A program made the translations under genes and the position numbers. Below are positions 38,412-47,107 of a stretch of 60,688 nt of DNA, in pieces. Source of the DNA: Acidobacteriota bacterium. Lineage in GTDB: Bacteria > Acidobacteriota > Blastocatellia > Pyrinomonadales > Pyrinomonadaceae. A model generated the notes under the pieces. The model saw only the letters and a list, made by a program, of their open reading frames with translations. It was not told the origin of the DNA and made no database searches. Position 1 is the first letter of the stretch; every line of letters starts with the position of its first letter. The DNA is taken from positions 1 to 60,688 of the forward strand of contig QHXN01000018.1 in assembly GCA_003222975.1 (NCBI GenBank). The letters run 5' to 3'.

Positions 38412-38482
38412 GCATTCGTCCCGCCCGGAATTCCCGCGGGATGAGGACAGTTACGCGAATTACTCGGATGCGGGACGAATGC
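38412..38482. repeat. 13-bp perfect inverted repeat with 45-nt interior
   Basis: GCATTCGTCCCGC (38412-38424) is perfectly complementary to 38470-38482. The interior includes a smaller dyad around CCCGCGGGA. It stands alone between the J-protein and pepA. It could be a small structured RNA or an operator; nothing else supports either. The rest of 38297-38679 shows no gene. Confidence 0.6.
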
Positions 38483-38679
38483 TCGTGAGCGGTGAAGGGC
38501 CGGGGTGCGGCGCTTTTACCTCGGGCGGCCACCGAGGGGGGCGAGGACTTTGCTTCGTGATTACCACACCCTCCGGCTCGTCTGTAGCTTGCATTGCAAC
38601 ACATATGCCAATTTCATTGCAAGTGAAAACGCCGGGTAATTCCGAAAATCTCCTTCGACATATCGCCGGAGTCGTCCAC

Positions 38680-38720
38680 AAAAAAAGACGCCGGCGTTTA
38701 CTGATGTGAACACCGGCGTC
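38680..38720 (-). terminator. Rho-independent terminator of pepA
   Basis: Read on the minus strand: a 12-bp stem (38720-38709 with 38698-38687, one mismatch) followed by seven T residues (38686-38680). It closes the plsY-gpsA-smpB-pepA run. Confidence 0.9.
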
Positions 38721-38754
38721 TGCCGAAAAGCTAACTCCAGACAACTTCTTGAGG

Positions 38755-40302
38755 TTATTTCTCCCCCCCGCTCCCCCCATTGACCGCGGCCCGCCTTGAA
38801 GCCCGCTCGATGAAGTTGAGGAGGGTGCGGACGGCGACGCCGGTCGGGCCTTTGGCGCGGAAGGGCTTCGCCTCGTCTCCCCACGCCGTTCCCGCGATGT
38901 CGAGGTGCGCCCAGGAGATGCCGTCGGCGAACTCCTTGATGAAGGCGGCGGCGGTGATCGTCCCGGCCTTGCGCCCGCCGACGTTCTTGATGTCGGCGAT
39001 GTCGGACTTGATCTGCTTCGTGTACTCCTTGTCGAGCGGGAGTTGCCAGAACTTCTCGCCGACCTCGCGACCCGACTCGATCACCTCGTCAATGAGTTCC
39101 TGATCCGTGCCGAGGATTCCGGTGTTCACGTCGCCGAGCGCGATGGAGACCGCGCCGGTGAGCGTCGCCATATCAATGACGCGCGTCGCGCCCAGCTTCT
39201 TCGCGTAGGCGACGGCGTCGGCGAGTATCAGACGCCCCTCGGCGTCGGTGTTGATGACCTCGATGGTCTTGCCCGTCATGGCGCGCACCACGTCGCCGGG
39301 CTTCGTGGCCTTGCCCGAAGGCATGTTCTCGGTGGCGGGCACGACGCCGAGGACGGGGATCGGCGGCTTGAGCTGCGCGACGGCGCGCATCACTCCGAGC
39401 ACGGTCGCGCCGCCCGTCATGTCGTACTTCATCAGCTCCATGTTCTCGCTCGGCTTGATCGAGATGCCGCCCGTGTCGAAGGTGATGCCCTTGCCGACGA
39501 GCGCGAGATAGTCCTCGCCGTCTTCGATCCCTGTCTTGCCGTCGGGCATGTATTTAAGCACCATCATCTTCGGCGGCTGATCCGACCCGCGCGCGACCGA
39601 GAGGAACGCGCCCATCCCCTCCTGCTCTATCCGCGGCTGGTCGAGTACGTCAATCTCAAGCCCGAACTCGTTCGCCAGTCCTTGCGCGCGCTCGGCCATG
39701 ATGGTCGGCGTCATGTACGCGCCCGGCTCGTTGGCGAGGTCGCGCGTGAAGTTGGCCGACTCGCCGACTATTCGACCGCGCTCGGCCCCGCGCCGCAGCG
39801 CCCCGCCGTCAGCGCCCTCGACCACGACGACCAGACGCTCGACCGCGCGCTCCTCCTTCTCGATGGTGCGGTACTTGTCCGGCTCGAAGAGACCCATGAC
39901 CGCGCCCTCGACCGACGCGGAGGCGACGAGCGCGGCGTCCGCGCCTTCGAGTCGCGGGACGAGGCCGACCGTCTTCACGCTGCGCGAGCGAAGGGCGCGC
40001 ACGGCTGCCCCCGCAAACTGCGAGACCTGCGCGGCGCGGTAGTCCGCGCGCTCGCCGACGCCGACGAGAAGCAGGCGCTTCGCCTTTATCCCGCCGCCCG
40101 AAGGTGAAAGGTGCAGGTAGGCCGTCTCGCCCTCCTTGCCCTTCAGCTCCTCGGATTCGAGAACCGCGCGGACGAGGCCGCCCGCCGCCGCGTCGAGGTC
40201 TTTCAAGAATCCCTCGTCGGCCTTCTCGTCTTTGAAGACGGCGACGGCCAAAGCCCACACGTCAGCCTCGGCGAAGCGTCCGCTGCTCGTTTGAATCTCC
40301 AT
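38755..40302 (-). CDS. pepA: Leucyl aminopeptidase (M17)
   Basis: 515 residues from ATG 40302, with AAGGGAG upstream. The M17 catalytic region is complete: GKGITFDTGGISIKP with metal-binding Asp and Lys, KYDMTGGATV, and the NTDAEGRLILADA signature. Cytosolic, dinuclear-metal aminopeptidase removing N-terminal residues. It follows smpB by 21 bp and ends in a strong terminator. Confidence 0.94.
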   Translation of the reverse strand: MEIQTSSGRFAEADVWALAVAVFKDEKADEGFLKDLDAAAGGLVRAVLESEELKGKEGETAYLHLSPSGGGIKAKRLLLVGVGERADYRAAQVSQFAGAAVRALRSRSVKTVGLVPRLEGADAALVASASVEGAVMGLFEPDKYRTIEKEERAVERLVVVVEGADGGALRRGAERGRIVGESANFTRDLANEPGAYMTPTIMAERAQGLANEFGLEIDVLDQPRIEQEGMGAFLSVARGSDQPPKMMVLKYMPDGKTGIEDGEDYLALVGKGITFDTGGISIKPSENMELMKYDMTGGATVLGVMRAVAQLKPPIPVLGVVPATENMPSGKATKPGDVVRAMTGKTIEVINTDAEGRLILADAVAYAKKLGATRVIDMATLTGAVSIALGDVNTGILGTDQELIDEVIESGREVGEKFWQLPLDKEYTKQIKSDIADIKNVGGRKAGTITAAAFIKEFADGISWAHLDIAGTAWGDEAKPFRAKGPTGVAVRTLLNFIERASRRAAVNGGSGGEK

Positions 40303-40323
40303 AGTCTCCCTTTCTCCCCTCAT

Positions 40324-40788
40324 TCACTCTTTGGCGCGCTCTTTCAACTGGGCGCGTGTCTCGCGCTCCAGTGTCCGGCGCATCTCTGTCTCGCGCTTGT
40401 CGTACAATTTTTTACCACGAGCCACGCCTATTTCAAATTTCACGCGCCCCCCTTTCAGATAGACGCGCGTCACCACGAGCGTCATCCCCTTCGTCGTCGC
40501 GGCCTCGTCCAGGCGCTCGATCTCGCGGCGGTGCAGCAGGAGCTTGCGCGTGCGCACGGGGTCGTGGTTGAGGCGGTTGCCGTGCGAGTAGTGCGAGATG
40601 TGTGCGTTGAAAAGCCAGGCCTCGCCGTCGCGCACGGCGACGTATGACTCCTTCAACTGAATTTGGCCCGCGCGCACGCTCTTAACCTCCGTGCCGGTCA
40701 GCGCCACCCCTGCCTCGTACTTGTCGAGGATGTGGTACTCGTGGAACGCCGCGCGGTTCGTCACGATCACCTTCTCTTCTTCAGCCAT
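40324..40788 (-). CDS. smpB: SsrA-binding protein SmpB
   Basis: 154 residues, standard length. Family segments NRAAFHEYHI, GTEVKSVRAGQIQLKESYV, NAHISHYSHGNRLNHDP and the basic C-terminal tail are present. It brings tmRNA to stalled ribosomes for trans-translation. No ssrA gene was recognised in the window. ATG 40788 has no Shine-Dalgarno and lies 5 nt past hairpin E9. Confidence 0.95.
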   Translation of the reverse strand: MAEEEKVIVTNRAAFHEYHILDKYEAGVALTGTEVKSVRAGQIQLKESYVAVRDGEAWLFNAHISHYSHGNRLNHDPVRTRKLLLHRREIERLDEAATTKGMTLVVTRVYLKGGRVKFEIGVARGKKLYDKRETEMRRTLERETRAQLKERAKE

Positions 40789-40793
40789 AACGA

Positions 40794-40880
40794 AATGATG
40801 AGTGATGAATGATGAGTGATGGATGACGAAGAGACGTGCGGCCTTTCATTCATCATTCCGCATTCATCATTCATCATTTA
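40794..40880. repeat. Heptad hairpin element E9 (GATGAAT/GATGAGT type)
   Basis: The left arm mixes GTGATGA and ATGATGA heptads; the right arm has TCATTCA and TCATCAT heptads with a GCGGAATG interruption (as CATTCCGC). The arms pair imperfectly around a tip near 40845. The gpsA stop (40874-40876) is in the right arm and smpB ATG is 5 nt beyond the left arm. Confidence 0.88.
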
Positions 40881-41881
40881 ATTTCAAACTCGTCTTTGAG
40901 CGGCCTCGACATCAGGCTCTCGACAGCCGCGCGTGCGCTCTTGCCCTCGTAGAGCACTGCGTGCACTTCGCACGTGATCGGCAACTCGACGCCGCGCCTT
41001 TCGGCGAGGAGCTTGATGGCGCGCGCCGTGCGCACGCCCTCGGCCACCTCCTTCATGCCTGCAAGCACGTCCGCGAGCGCGCGCCCGCGCCCCAGTTCCT
41101 GCCCGACGTGGCGGTTGCGCGAAAGACTCCCCGTGCAGGTCAGCACCAGGTCGCCGAGGCCCGCCAGCCCCATTAAAGTTTCGAGCCGCGCGCCCTCGGC
41201 GAGCGCGAGCCGCGTCATCTCCGAAAGCCCGCGCGTGACGAGCGCCGCCACGCTGTTCGTGCCGAGGCCCAAGCCCGCGACCATCCCCGCGGCCAGCGCC
41301 ATCACGTTCTTCGACGCGCCGCCCAGCTCCGTCCCCGTCACGTCCGGGTTCGTATAGACGCGAAAATTCTGCGCGCTCAGGGCCGACTGCACGAGTCGGC
41401 TCAAACGCTCGTCCGCGCTCGCCGCGACGACCGCCGTCGGCTGTCCGTCAGCGACCTCCTGCGCGAACGAAGGCCCCGACAGGCAGACGAAACGCGACGC
41501 CGCCCCTCCTCCGAGGACTTCGCCGACCACCTCCGAGATGCGCTTGCCCGTCTCGGCCTCGACGCCCTTCGTCGCGCTGACGAAGACCATCCCAGGTTCT
41601 AAGGCAGAACGCAAACCTTCCAGCACCCCGCGTGCTACGTGTGACGGCGCGGCCAATATCACGACCTCCGCGCCCCGCATCGCCTCGCGCGCGTCGCACG
41701 TGGCCCGCACGCCTTCAGGAATCTCTCGCGCGGCGAGGTACGAGCTGTTCAAGCGCCTCTCGTTGATCTCTTCGGCCACCGCCGCGCCGCGCGACCACAG
41801 ACTCACCTCATGCCCGGCGCGCGCCGCCGCGATGCTCAGCGCCGTCCCCCAACCGCCCGCCCCGATGACCGCGAGACGCAT
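40874..41881 (-). CDS. gpsA: Glycerol-3-phosphate dehydrogenase [NAD(P)+]
   Basis: 335 residues. N-terminal Rossmann motif VIGAGGWGTAL, SATKGVE, LSGPSFAQEV, the substrate-lysine region ASKNVMALAAGM and GLAGLGDLVLTCTGSLSRNR are all present. It supplies glycerol-3-phosphate for phospholipids, feeding PlsY encoded just upstream. Its stop codon is formed by hairpin E9, and its start (41881, no Shine-Dalgarno) lies 7 nt from hairpin E10. Confidence 0.95.
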   Translation of the reverse strand: MRLAVIGAGGWGTALSIAAARAGHEVSLWSRGAAVAEEINERRLNSSYLAAREIPEGVRATCDAREAMRGAEVVILAAPSHVARGVLEGLRSALEPGMVFVSATKGVEAETGKRISEVVGEVLGGGAASRFVCLSGPSFAQEVADGQPTAVVAASADERLSRLVQSALSAQNFRVYTNPDVTGTELGGASKNVMALAAGMVAGLGLGTNSVAALVTRGLSEMTRLALAEGARLETLMGLAGLGDLVLTCTGSLSRNRHVGQELGRGRALADVLAGMKEVAEGVRTARAIKLLAERRGVELPITCEVHAVLYEGKSARAAVESLMSRPLKDEFEIK

Positions 41882-41888
41882 AAGGAAG

Positions 41889-41968
41889 TGATGAATGCGG
41901 AATGATGAATGATGAATACGAAGCTGCTTGAGCTTTTTAATTCATCATTCATCATTCCGCATTCATAG
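41889..41968. repeat. Heptad hairpin element E10 (GATGAAT type with GCGG interruption)
   Basis: The arms share a perfect 27-bp complement built from ATGAATG, GATGAAT and a GCGGAATG interruption present in both arms. The tip contains a second small stem (AAGCT/AGCTT). The plsY stop (41963-41965) is in the right arm and gpsA ATG is 7 nt past the left arm. Confidence 0.92.
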
Positions 41969-42577
41969 TTTCAACTTGTTCTCCTCCCCCCGCAGAAGCC
42001 TGCCGATGTTCGCGCGGTGCATGAAGATGATGAGCGCACCGCCGACGGTCGCGGCTGTCAGGAGGGGGAGTTTGTTCTCGTCCGCGCCGTGCAAGCCGAG
42101 CAGCCAGACGGCGACGGGTATCAGCGCCGCCGCCGTGATCGAGCCGAGCGAGACGTAGCGCGTCGCCCAGACGATGACGACGAAGACGAAGAGCACGCAC
42201 AGGACGGCCAGCGGCGCGAGGACGAGAAAGACTCCGAGGCCCGTCGCCACGCCCTTGCCCCCGCGGAAGCCGAGCCAGACGGGGAAGACGTGGCCCACGA
42301 CGACCGCGAGCGCCGAAGCCGCGACCCACCAGTCCGCGCCGGGGCCGTCCGCCAAAACGCCGTGCGCGACGACGACCGCCGCTGCCCCCTTTAGCGCGTC
42401 GAGCAAAAGCGTCAGAACCCCCGCCCACTTGCCCGCGCGACGCGTCACGTTGGTCGCGCCCGTCCCGCCCGAACCCGCAACGCGCACGTCGCCGCCGCCG
42501 CTCAAACGCACGATCAAGTACCCGAACGGGATTGAGCCGAGCAGGTATGCTAACACCACGACAGACGCCGGAAGCAT
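41963..42577 (-). CDS. plsY: Acyl-phosphate:glycerol-3-phosphate acyltransferase PlsY
   Basis: 204 residues with five to six membrane helices. PlsY motifs: SIPFGYLIVRL with GSGGTGATNVTR just after, KGAAAV, and GFRGGKGVATGLG. It acylates position 1 of glycerol-3-phosphate from acyl-phosphate at the inner membrane. With gpsA downstream it forms the phospholipid entry module. The final codons and stop (KLKL) run into hairpin E10. Confidence 0.94.
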   Translation of the reverse strand: MLPASVVVLAYLLGSIPFGYLIVRLSGGGDVRVAGSGGTGATNVTRRAGKWAGVLTLLLDALKGAAAVVVAHGVLADGPGADWWVAASALAVVVGHVFPVWLGFRGGKGVATGLGVFLVLAPLAVLCVLFVFVVIVWATRYVSLGSITAAALIPVAVWLLGLHGADENKLPLLTAATVGGALIIFMHRANIGRLLRGEENKLKL

Positions 42578-42657
42578 TCGACGAGCCTCACGCGACGGTG
42601 GAGGGTTTAGGAGTGCGCGTCCGACTATAGCAAGCGCCCGGAGCTTGCGACAAGGAA

Positions 42658-42688
42658 GGGTGGGGCCATGTGAGACTCGGCCCCACCC
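42658..42688 (-). terminator. GC-rich hairpin after the 208-residue gene
   Basis: GGGTGGGGCC (42658-42667) pairs with 42679-42688 around an 11-nt loop. On the minus strand it is followed by TTCCTTGT, a poor T-tract. It probably separates the 42697 gene from plsY. Confidence 0.5.
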
Positions 42689-42696
42689 GAATCAAC

Positions 42697-43323
42697 TCAG
42701 AGGCACGCCTCCACCATGTCCGCGATGTCGAAGAAGTCTTTGGCGTCAATGGCCGCGCCGAAGCCCATCTTGACGGGACGGGGCAGAGTGCCGATGATGA
42801 GCGTCGAGCCGCCCTCGCGCGGCACGATCTTGCAGCAGCGTTTGATCTTGAGCGTCAGCCCGCCGGACTGCGACTCGACGCGCGCGAGATTGTTGGCGCG
42901 CTTGATGAGTTCGCCGTTCGCATTCAACTTCCCGCACGCCGCCGCGTCGCCCGCGAACTTCGACTTGCCGAAGAACTTCGGCTCTTCGAGCGCGACCTCG
43001 CCGAAGACCGGCTTGGAGAGTTCTGCCGTGTAGAGCAGAAGCCCGACGTGCGAGCCGACGCCCTGACGGTTAACGGAGACTTGCAAGTGCGAAGGCCGCG
43101 CGTGCGGCAGCTCGAATTGCAGGTTGAAGAGCGTCTTGTCTTTCCCGCCCAGGAGCGCGCCGGCCATGTCGCCCAGGAACGAGCCGACCGTCGCCGCTCC
43201 CGCATCGCCCGCCTCCAACTGATACGGGAGCGGCGCGCTCGCGCCGACCTCCTCGCGGACTTTCTCCTCGACCTTCGCGCCGACGGTCGCGGCGTCTTGT
43301 GACGTGTAAGCCAGATTGTTCAT
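42697..43323 (-). CDS. Uncharacterised soluble protein
   Basis: 208 residues from ATG 43323, preceded by a strong AAGGAGAGG. No signal peptide. A repeated Gly/Ala-rich segment (AGALLGGKDKTLFNLQFELPHARPS is split by a loop) and a C-terminal beta-rich part with paired cysteines (KRCCKIVP) are visible. No family recognised. It stands between two hairpin-separated units. Confidence 0.65.
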   Translation of the reverse strand: MNNLAYTSQDAATVGAKVEEKVREEVGASAPLPYQLEAGDAGAATVGSFLGDMAGALLGGKDKTLFNLQFELPHARPSHLQVSVNRQGVGSHVGLLLYTAELSKPVFGEVALEEPKFFGKSKFAGDAAACGKLNANGELIKRANNLARVESQSGGLTLKIKRCCKIVPREGGSTLIIGTLPRPVKMGFGAAIDAKDFFDIADMVEACL

Positions 43324-43404
43324 AGCTCCTCTCCTTATCTTCGGCAGACGTTTCGTGATACCCGCTGGGTCGAAACCATAGGGCCGTTTAGTTTGTTACA
43401 ACGT

Positions 43405-44238
43405 TTACCCCCCGGCGAAAACGGCGCGGAGAATAACGGGCGAATTGGCTAGCAGTATCGTCAACAGAGTTCGCGGGTGACGTATGTCTTCGACCAGGAA
43501 AAAAATTCGCCCCGTCAGATACATGAGCAAAGCGAAGACGACCAGGGGGATGAACCTGTCAACAAATTTCCCCTCGTGGAAGCCCGGAAAGACCATCGCC
43601 CCCCAGTTCAAAAACACCTGATACAAAATCATGTTCAGGAAAATGCAGAGGTCGCCGAGTATATCGGAGCGCGGGTCGCGCAGGAACTCGGATTTAGGTT
43701 TCCGCTTCGGCGGGGAGAAATAGCGGAAGACCAGAATCGTCTGGAAAATGTTGTAAATGAGGCCGAATCCAAGGAGCACGCCGCTGCCCGTTCTGCCGAG
43801 TTCCGAATCGGGGAAGAGGTCTAAAAAAGTCAGGGCGACCGCCAGCGTGATAATCATGCTCACGACCATGTAGAAGAACGGAATGAATATACAACCGAAC
43901 GGCAGCCAGCCGCCTTCCTCTTCCTTTTCTCCCAGCTTCTTGATTCTCTGATGATAGTGCCACCGCTTCAAAATCGCGCCGACCGAGGGCAAGACCAACA
44001 TCCCCAGATAGAAAAACAGCAGCAAAGCCTTTGAGATGACATCACCGGCGGATGCCTGTCGAAAAATAAGCAGGAACAGTCTGACGAGCAACTGCATCAG
44101 GAAGATGTTTGTCAGAAAAATCAGAACGTCGAAAAGCTTCCCACGATTCCTTACGGCAAAAATGTCTGCGCTTCGGCTTACGGCTGCCGTCGGCGGCTGA
44201 TCTTCATTTCCGCTTTCCGATTTCTTCCTCTTAACCAT
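43405..44238 (-). CDS. Uncharacterised polytopic membrane protein
   Basis: About 277 residues from ATG 44238 (MVKRKKSESG); the frame extends upstream but without support. Five to six hydrophobic helices are visible (LIFLTNIFLMQLLVRLFLLI, LLLFFYLGMLVLP, FFYMVVSMIITLAVAL, VVFALLMYLTGRIFFLV). Base composition is visibly less GC-rich than that of the neighbours, as for the next gene, which suggests a shared separate origin. Function unknown. Confidence 0.7.
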   Translation of the reverse strand: MVKRKKSESGNEDQPPTAAVSRSADIFAVRNRGKLFDVLIFLTNIFLMQLLVRLFLLIFRQASAGDVISKALLLFFYLGMLVLPSVGAILKRWHYHQRIKKLGEKEEEGGWLPFGCIFIPFFYMVVSMIITLAVALTFLDLFPDSELGRTGSGVLLGFGLIYNIFQTILVFRYFSPPKRKPKSEFLRDPRSDILGDLCIFLNMILYQVFLNWGAMVFPGFHEGKFVDRFIPLVVFALLMYLTGRIFFLVEDIRHPRTLLTILLANSPVILRAVFAGG

Positions 44239-44384
44239 CTCGACTCTTGACGCCGAACCAATGTATCTACAGAACGGTTTTGCATAATACACATACACGG
44301 GACGTTGATGCTGAATCATTTTGCGTCAACGTCCTTATAGACGGCTCGCGCTTATCAGAGCGCAACATCACTTGCCTTGTCATG

Positions 44385-45740
44385 CTACTGACCCGCGAAG
44401 AAATTCAAGCGCCTCCGCTTCAGGTAATCCAGCTTGTCTTTCAACTCAGCGTTGCGGTTGGGGGTGTAGATGGTCAACCCCGCATCTACGTCGCAGACCG
44501 CCGCGTCTTCCTTTTCAAGGTAACAGGCCACCCACTTCTTCTTAGCTTCCGTGTAATGCCCCATGTCTCTCTCGTAGGAGGACTCTTTTAGCTGCGGCAC
44601 GAGGAAGCAGAGCGTAAAGATCAGGAAGCAAGCCGAGACGCGTTGAAAACGTTTTCCCAGGCCGGTCACGGCGAAATAAAGCCCCAGCCACGCGGGCGTC
44701 AACAGGGCCTGGTAACGGTCTGTGACGGCGGCGCAGACCCCCAGACACACGCGCCCGAAGGCAGCGTTCAGCGCGAAGACTAACGAAAAACTGATGAAGG
44801 CCACGATGACGATACGTTTAGGCTCGTACTCCTTTCCGCGGGCCAGCTCACGAAGTTCGGCAGCCAGGACGAAGAGGAAGACCAGCACGAGTACGCTGCC
44901 GATGCCTTCCGAGACTTTCTGATACCTGCACCCGACGCCCACCGAGTAAGAGAATATGTGGGCAACGAACAAGAAATAATCTCCCGGCGGGTAGTGTGGG
45001 AAATGAAAGCAGCCGACGGCTGGTTGGAACTTGTAATCAATGAAGAAGAGTGCGAGCGAAAGAAGAGACGCCGCCAGGGCGACGCCGGCCCAGCGTTTGG
45101 CCGCCCCCTCGCGCGCGGCGGCGTGACGAAAAAGCAGGAAGGCCAGCAGCAGCGGCGTCAGCAGTCCTACGAAGATTCCCCAACACGAGAAGGCCAGCAG
45201 GAAGTTCAGTAAAGAGAGCGCGCCGTAACGGAGCTTCACGTTCCGGCAAGTCAGGCCGACGGCGTAAAGCATCAGGAGCAAGACGGGAACAGCCGAGTAA
45301 GCGGGGAAGGCCACGACCGCGTTCGACGAGACCTGGGAGAGACTCAGAACGATGAGCGGGATCAGAGAGTCCCAGACCGTGAGACTTTTGAAGAGACGCC
45401 ACTTCAGGTACAGGGCCGCGATCGCCACCAGGCAGAATATGAAGCCGGCGGCGAAAGCTTCCGCGCGCGTGTTCCAACCGGTGGCGAGCGCGACCGCCTC
45501 GGTCAAGAATATCCCGACGCCCAAACGCGGCGGGCCGTGTTGCATCGTGAACGTCTGCCAGATGCCGTATCCGTAGAAAAGTGGGTTATAGACACCCCAC
45601 TGGTCTGAAAAGAGGACGTTGACGGCGTAGCGGTCGGTCAGGACGAAAAACCGCGCGGCCACGCCCAGAGTAACCAGGCAGACGAGAACGAACGACCGTT
45701 TAGTGGCGCGCGAGTTTTGTGAAGTCGGGCCGTCGGTCAT
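44385..45740 (-). CDS. Uncharacterised polytopic membrane protein, possibly GT-C-like
   Basis: 451 residues with about ten membrane helices. After the first helix comes a loop with FSDQWGVYNPLFYGYGIWQ, the kind of acidic first extracytoplasmic loop seen in GT-C glycosyltransferases, though the match is weak. It ends with a soluble C-terminal part (KKWVACYLEKEDAAVCD). It shares lower GC with the preceding membrane gene. The substrate is unknown; a transporter or lipid-linked sugar transferase role is speculative. Confidence 0.65.
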   Translation of the reverse strand: MTDGPTSQNSRATKRSFVLVCLVTLGVAARFFVLTDRYAVNVLFSDQWGVYNPLFYGYGIWQTFTMQHGPPRLGVGIFLTEAVALATGWNTRAEAFAAGFIFCLVAIAALYLKWRLFKSLTVWDSLIPLIVLSLSQVSSNAVVAFPAYSAVPVLLLMLYAVGLTCRNVKLRYGALSLLNFLLAFSCWGIFVGLLTPLLLAFLLFRHAAAREGAAKRWAGVALAASLLSLALFFIDYKFQPAVGCFHFPHYPPGDYFLFVAHIFSYSVGVGCRYQKVSEGIGSVLVLVFLFVLAAELRELARGKEYEPKRIVIVAFISFSLVFALNAAFGRVCLGVCAAVTDRYQALLTPAWLGLYFAVTGLGKRFQRVSACFLIFTLCFLVPQLKESSYERDMGHYTEAKKKWVACYLEKEDAAVCDVDAGLTIYTPNRNAELKDKLDYLKRRRLNFFAGQ

Positions 45741-45760
45741 GGCGTCAGGGACTCCGGGTT

Positions 45761-46996
45761 CTAGATCAGACGCCTCCGCAGAAGGTCGAGCGCCGCTTGC
45801 GAGGCGCGCCAGCGGATGAGGTGGCGGTCGCCGGGGAGCATCAGGCGGCGGTGCTCGGTGTGTGCGTCGTCAGCAAGAGAGATATAGACGAGGCCGACCG
45901 GCTTCTCGATTGTGCCGCCGCCGGGGCCTGCCACGCCTGTGACCGAGAGGCCGAAGTCGGTCGCGGCGCGGCGTTTGACGCCCTCGGCCATCGCCTCGGC
46001 GACCTCGGCGCTGACGGCTCCGTGCCGCTCGATCAACTCTGCGGGCACGCCGACGAGGCGCGTCTTCGCCTCGTTCGAGTAGGTGACGACCCCCTCCATA
46101 AAATAATTTGACGAGCCGGGAATCTCCGTCAGGCGGTGCGCGACGAGGCCGCCCGTGCAGCTCTCGGCGACGGCGAGCGTGAAGCCGCCCACGGCGAGGC
46201 GGAGGCCGACGACCTCCTCCATCGTCTCGCCGCGGAAGGCGAAGATTGCGTCGCCGAGGCGCTCTTCGATCTGCCCGGCCAAGCCGTCGAGCAGAAGCTC
46301 GGCCTCCTGCTCGGTCTTGCCCTGCGCGGTCAGGTGGATTTCGATCTCGGTGTTGTTGAAGAGAATCGTCGTCTGCGGGTTCTTGTACTGCGTGTAAACC
46401 GGCGCGATGCGCTCGTCAACAGCCGACTCGCCCATCCCCGCGACCCTCAGCACGCGCCGCGCGACGCGCACCTGACCAGCGCGCTCCGAGAGCTTCGCCA
46501 GCACGTGCGACTCGAACATCGGCTTCATCTCGCGCGGCGGGCCGGGCAGGAGGACGACGACGCGCGAGTCGTGCTCGACGTACATGCCGGGCGCTGTGCC
46601 GTTCGGGTTAGGCAGCACTTCCGCGCCCTCGACGACCATCGCCTGCCGCGCGTTGATCTCCGGCATCTTGCGGCCCCAGTGGAGGAACTTCGCCCTGATC
46701 TCTTCGAGGACTTTCTCGTCGAGCGAGAGCCTTCGGCCCAAAGCGCGCGCCGCGATCTTGCGGGTGATGTCGTCTTCGGTCGGCCCCAGCCCGCCCGTCA
46801 GGACGACGACGCCGGAGCGCTTGAGCGCGTCGCGGATCGTCTCTTCAAGGCGCGCGTCGTCGTCGCCGACGATGGTCTTGAGCTTAACTTCTATGCCGAC
46901 GCCGTTGAGCTTGTCGGTGAGCCAGAGGCTGTTCGTGTCCGTGCGGAAGGGCGTCAGCAGTTCGGAGCCGACGGCGATGATCTCGGCGGTCAACAT
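45761..46996 (-). CDS. cinA: CinA-like protein (COG1058 plus PncC domains)
   Basis: 411 residues. The N-terminal MoCF-like domain (IIAVGSELLTPFRTDTNS, VVVLTGGLGPTEDD, LLPGPPREMKPMF) has ADP-ribose pyrophosphatase activity in characterised members. The C-terminal PncC domain (VAESCTGGLVAHRLTEIPGS, GVVTYSNEAK, VTGVAGPGGG) is nicotinamide-nucleotide amidase. It therefore recycles pyridine nucleotides; the competence name is historical. ATG 46996 lies about 45 nt from hairpin E11 and has no clear Shine-Dalgarno. Confidence 0.92.
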   Translation of the reverse strand: MLTAEIIAVGSELLTPFRTDTNSLWLTDKLNGVGIEVKLKTIVGDDDARLEETIRDALKRSGVVVLTGGLGPTEDDITRKIAARALGRRLSLDEKVLEEIRAKFLHWGRKMPEINARQAMVVEGAEVLPNPNGTAPGMYVEHDSRVVVLLPGPPREMKPMFESHVLAKLSERAGQVRVARRVLRVAGMGESAVDERIAPVYTQYKNPQTTILFNNTEIEIHLTAQGKTEQEAELLLDGLAGQIEERLGDAIFAFRGETMEEVVGLRLAVGGFTLAVAESCTGGLVAHRLTEIPGSSNYFMEGVVTYSNEAKTRLVGVPAELIERHGAVSAEVAEAMAEGVKRRAATDFGLSVTGVAGPGGGTIEKPVGLVYISLADDAHTEHRRLMLPGDRHLIRWRASQAALDLLRRRLI

Positions 46997-47040
46997 GCGT
47001 GTGATTGTAACTCAGCAGCGGCGGACGGCGGAGATCAGAG

Positions 47041-47107
47041 AGAGTGATAAGTGATAAGAAAAAGCTGTTGCTTTCCTCTTATCACTTATCATTCATTACT
47101 TATCACT
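47041..47107. repeat. Heptad hairpin element E11 (GTGATAA type)
   Basis: The left arm has GTGATAA heptads (AGTGATAAGTGATAAG); the right arm has TTATCAC, TTATCAT, TCATTAC and TTATCAC. The tip has AAAGC/GCTTT pairing. The kinase stop codon (47096-47098) is in the right arm, so its last residues (SDK) are element-encoded. Confidence 0.87.

Noticed and set aside
38410..38709. 99-codon plus-strand open frame between the J-protein and pepA
   Set aside because: GTG start without Shine-Dalgarno, overlaps an inverted repeat and a minus-strand terminator, no motif.
40324..40788. tmRNA gene near smpB
   Set aside because: No ssrA-like 5' and 3' ends or tag reading frame were found in the surrounding sequence.
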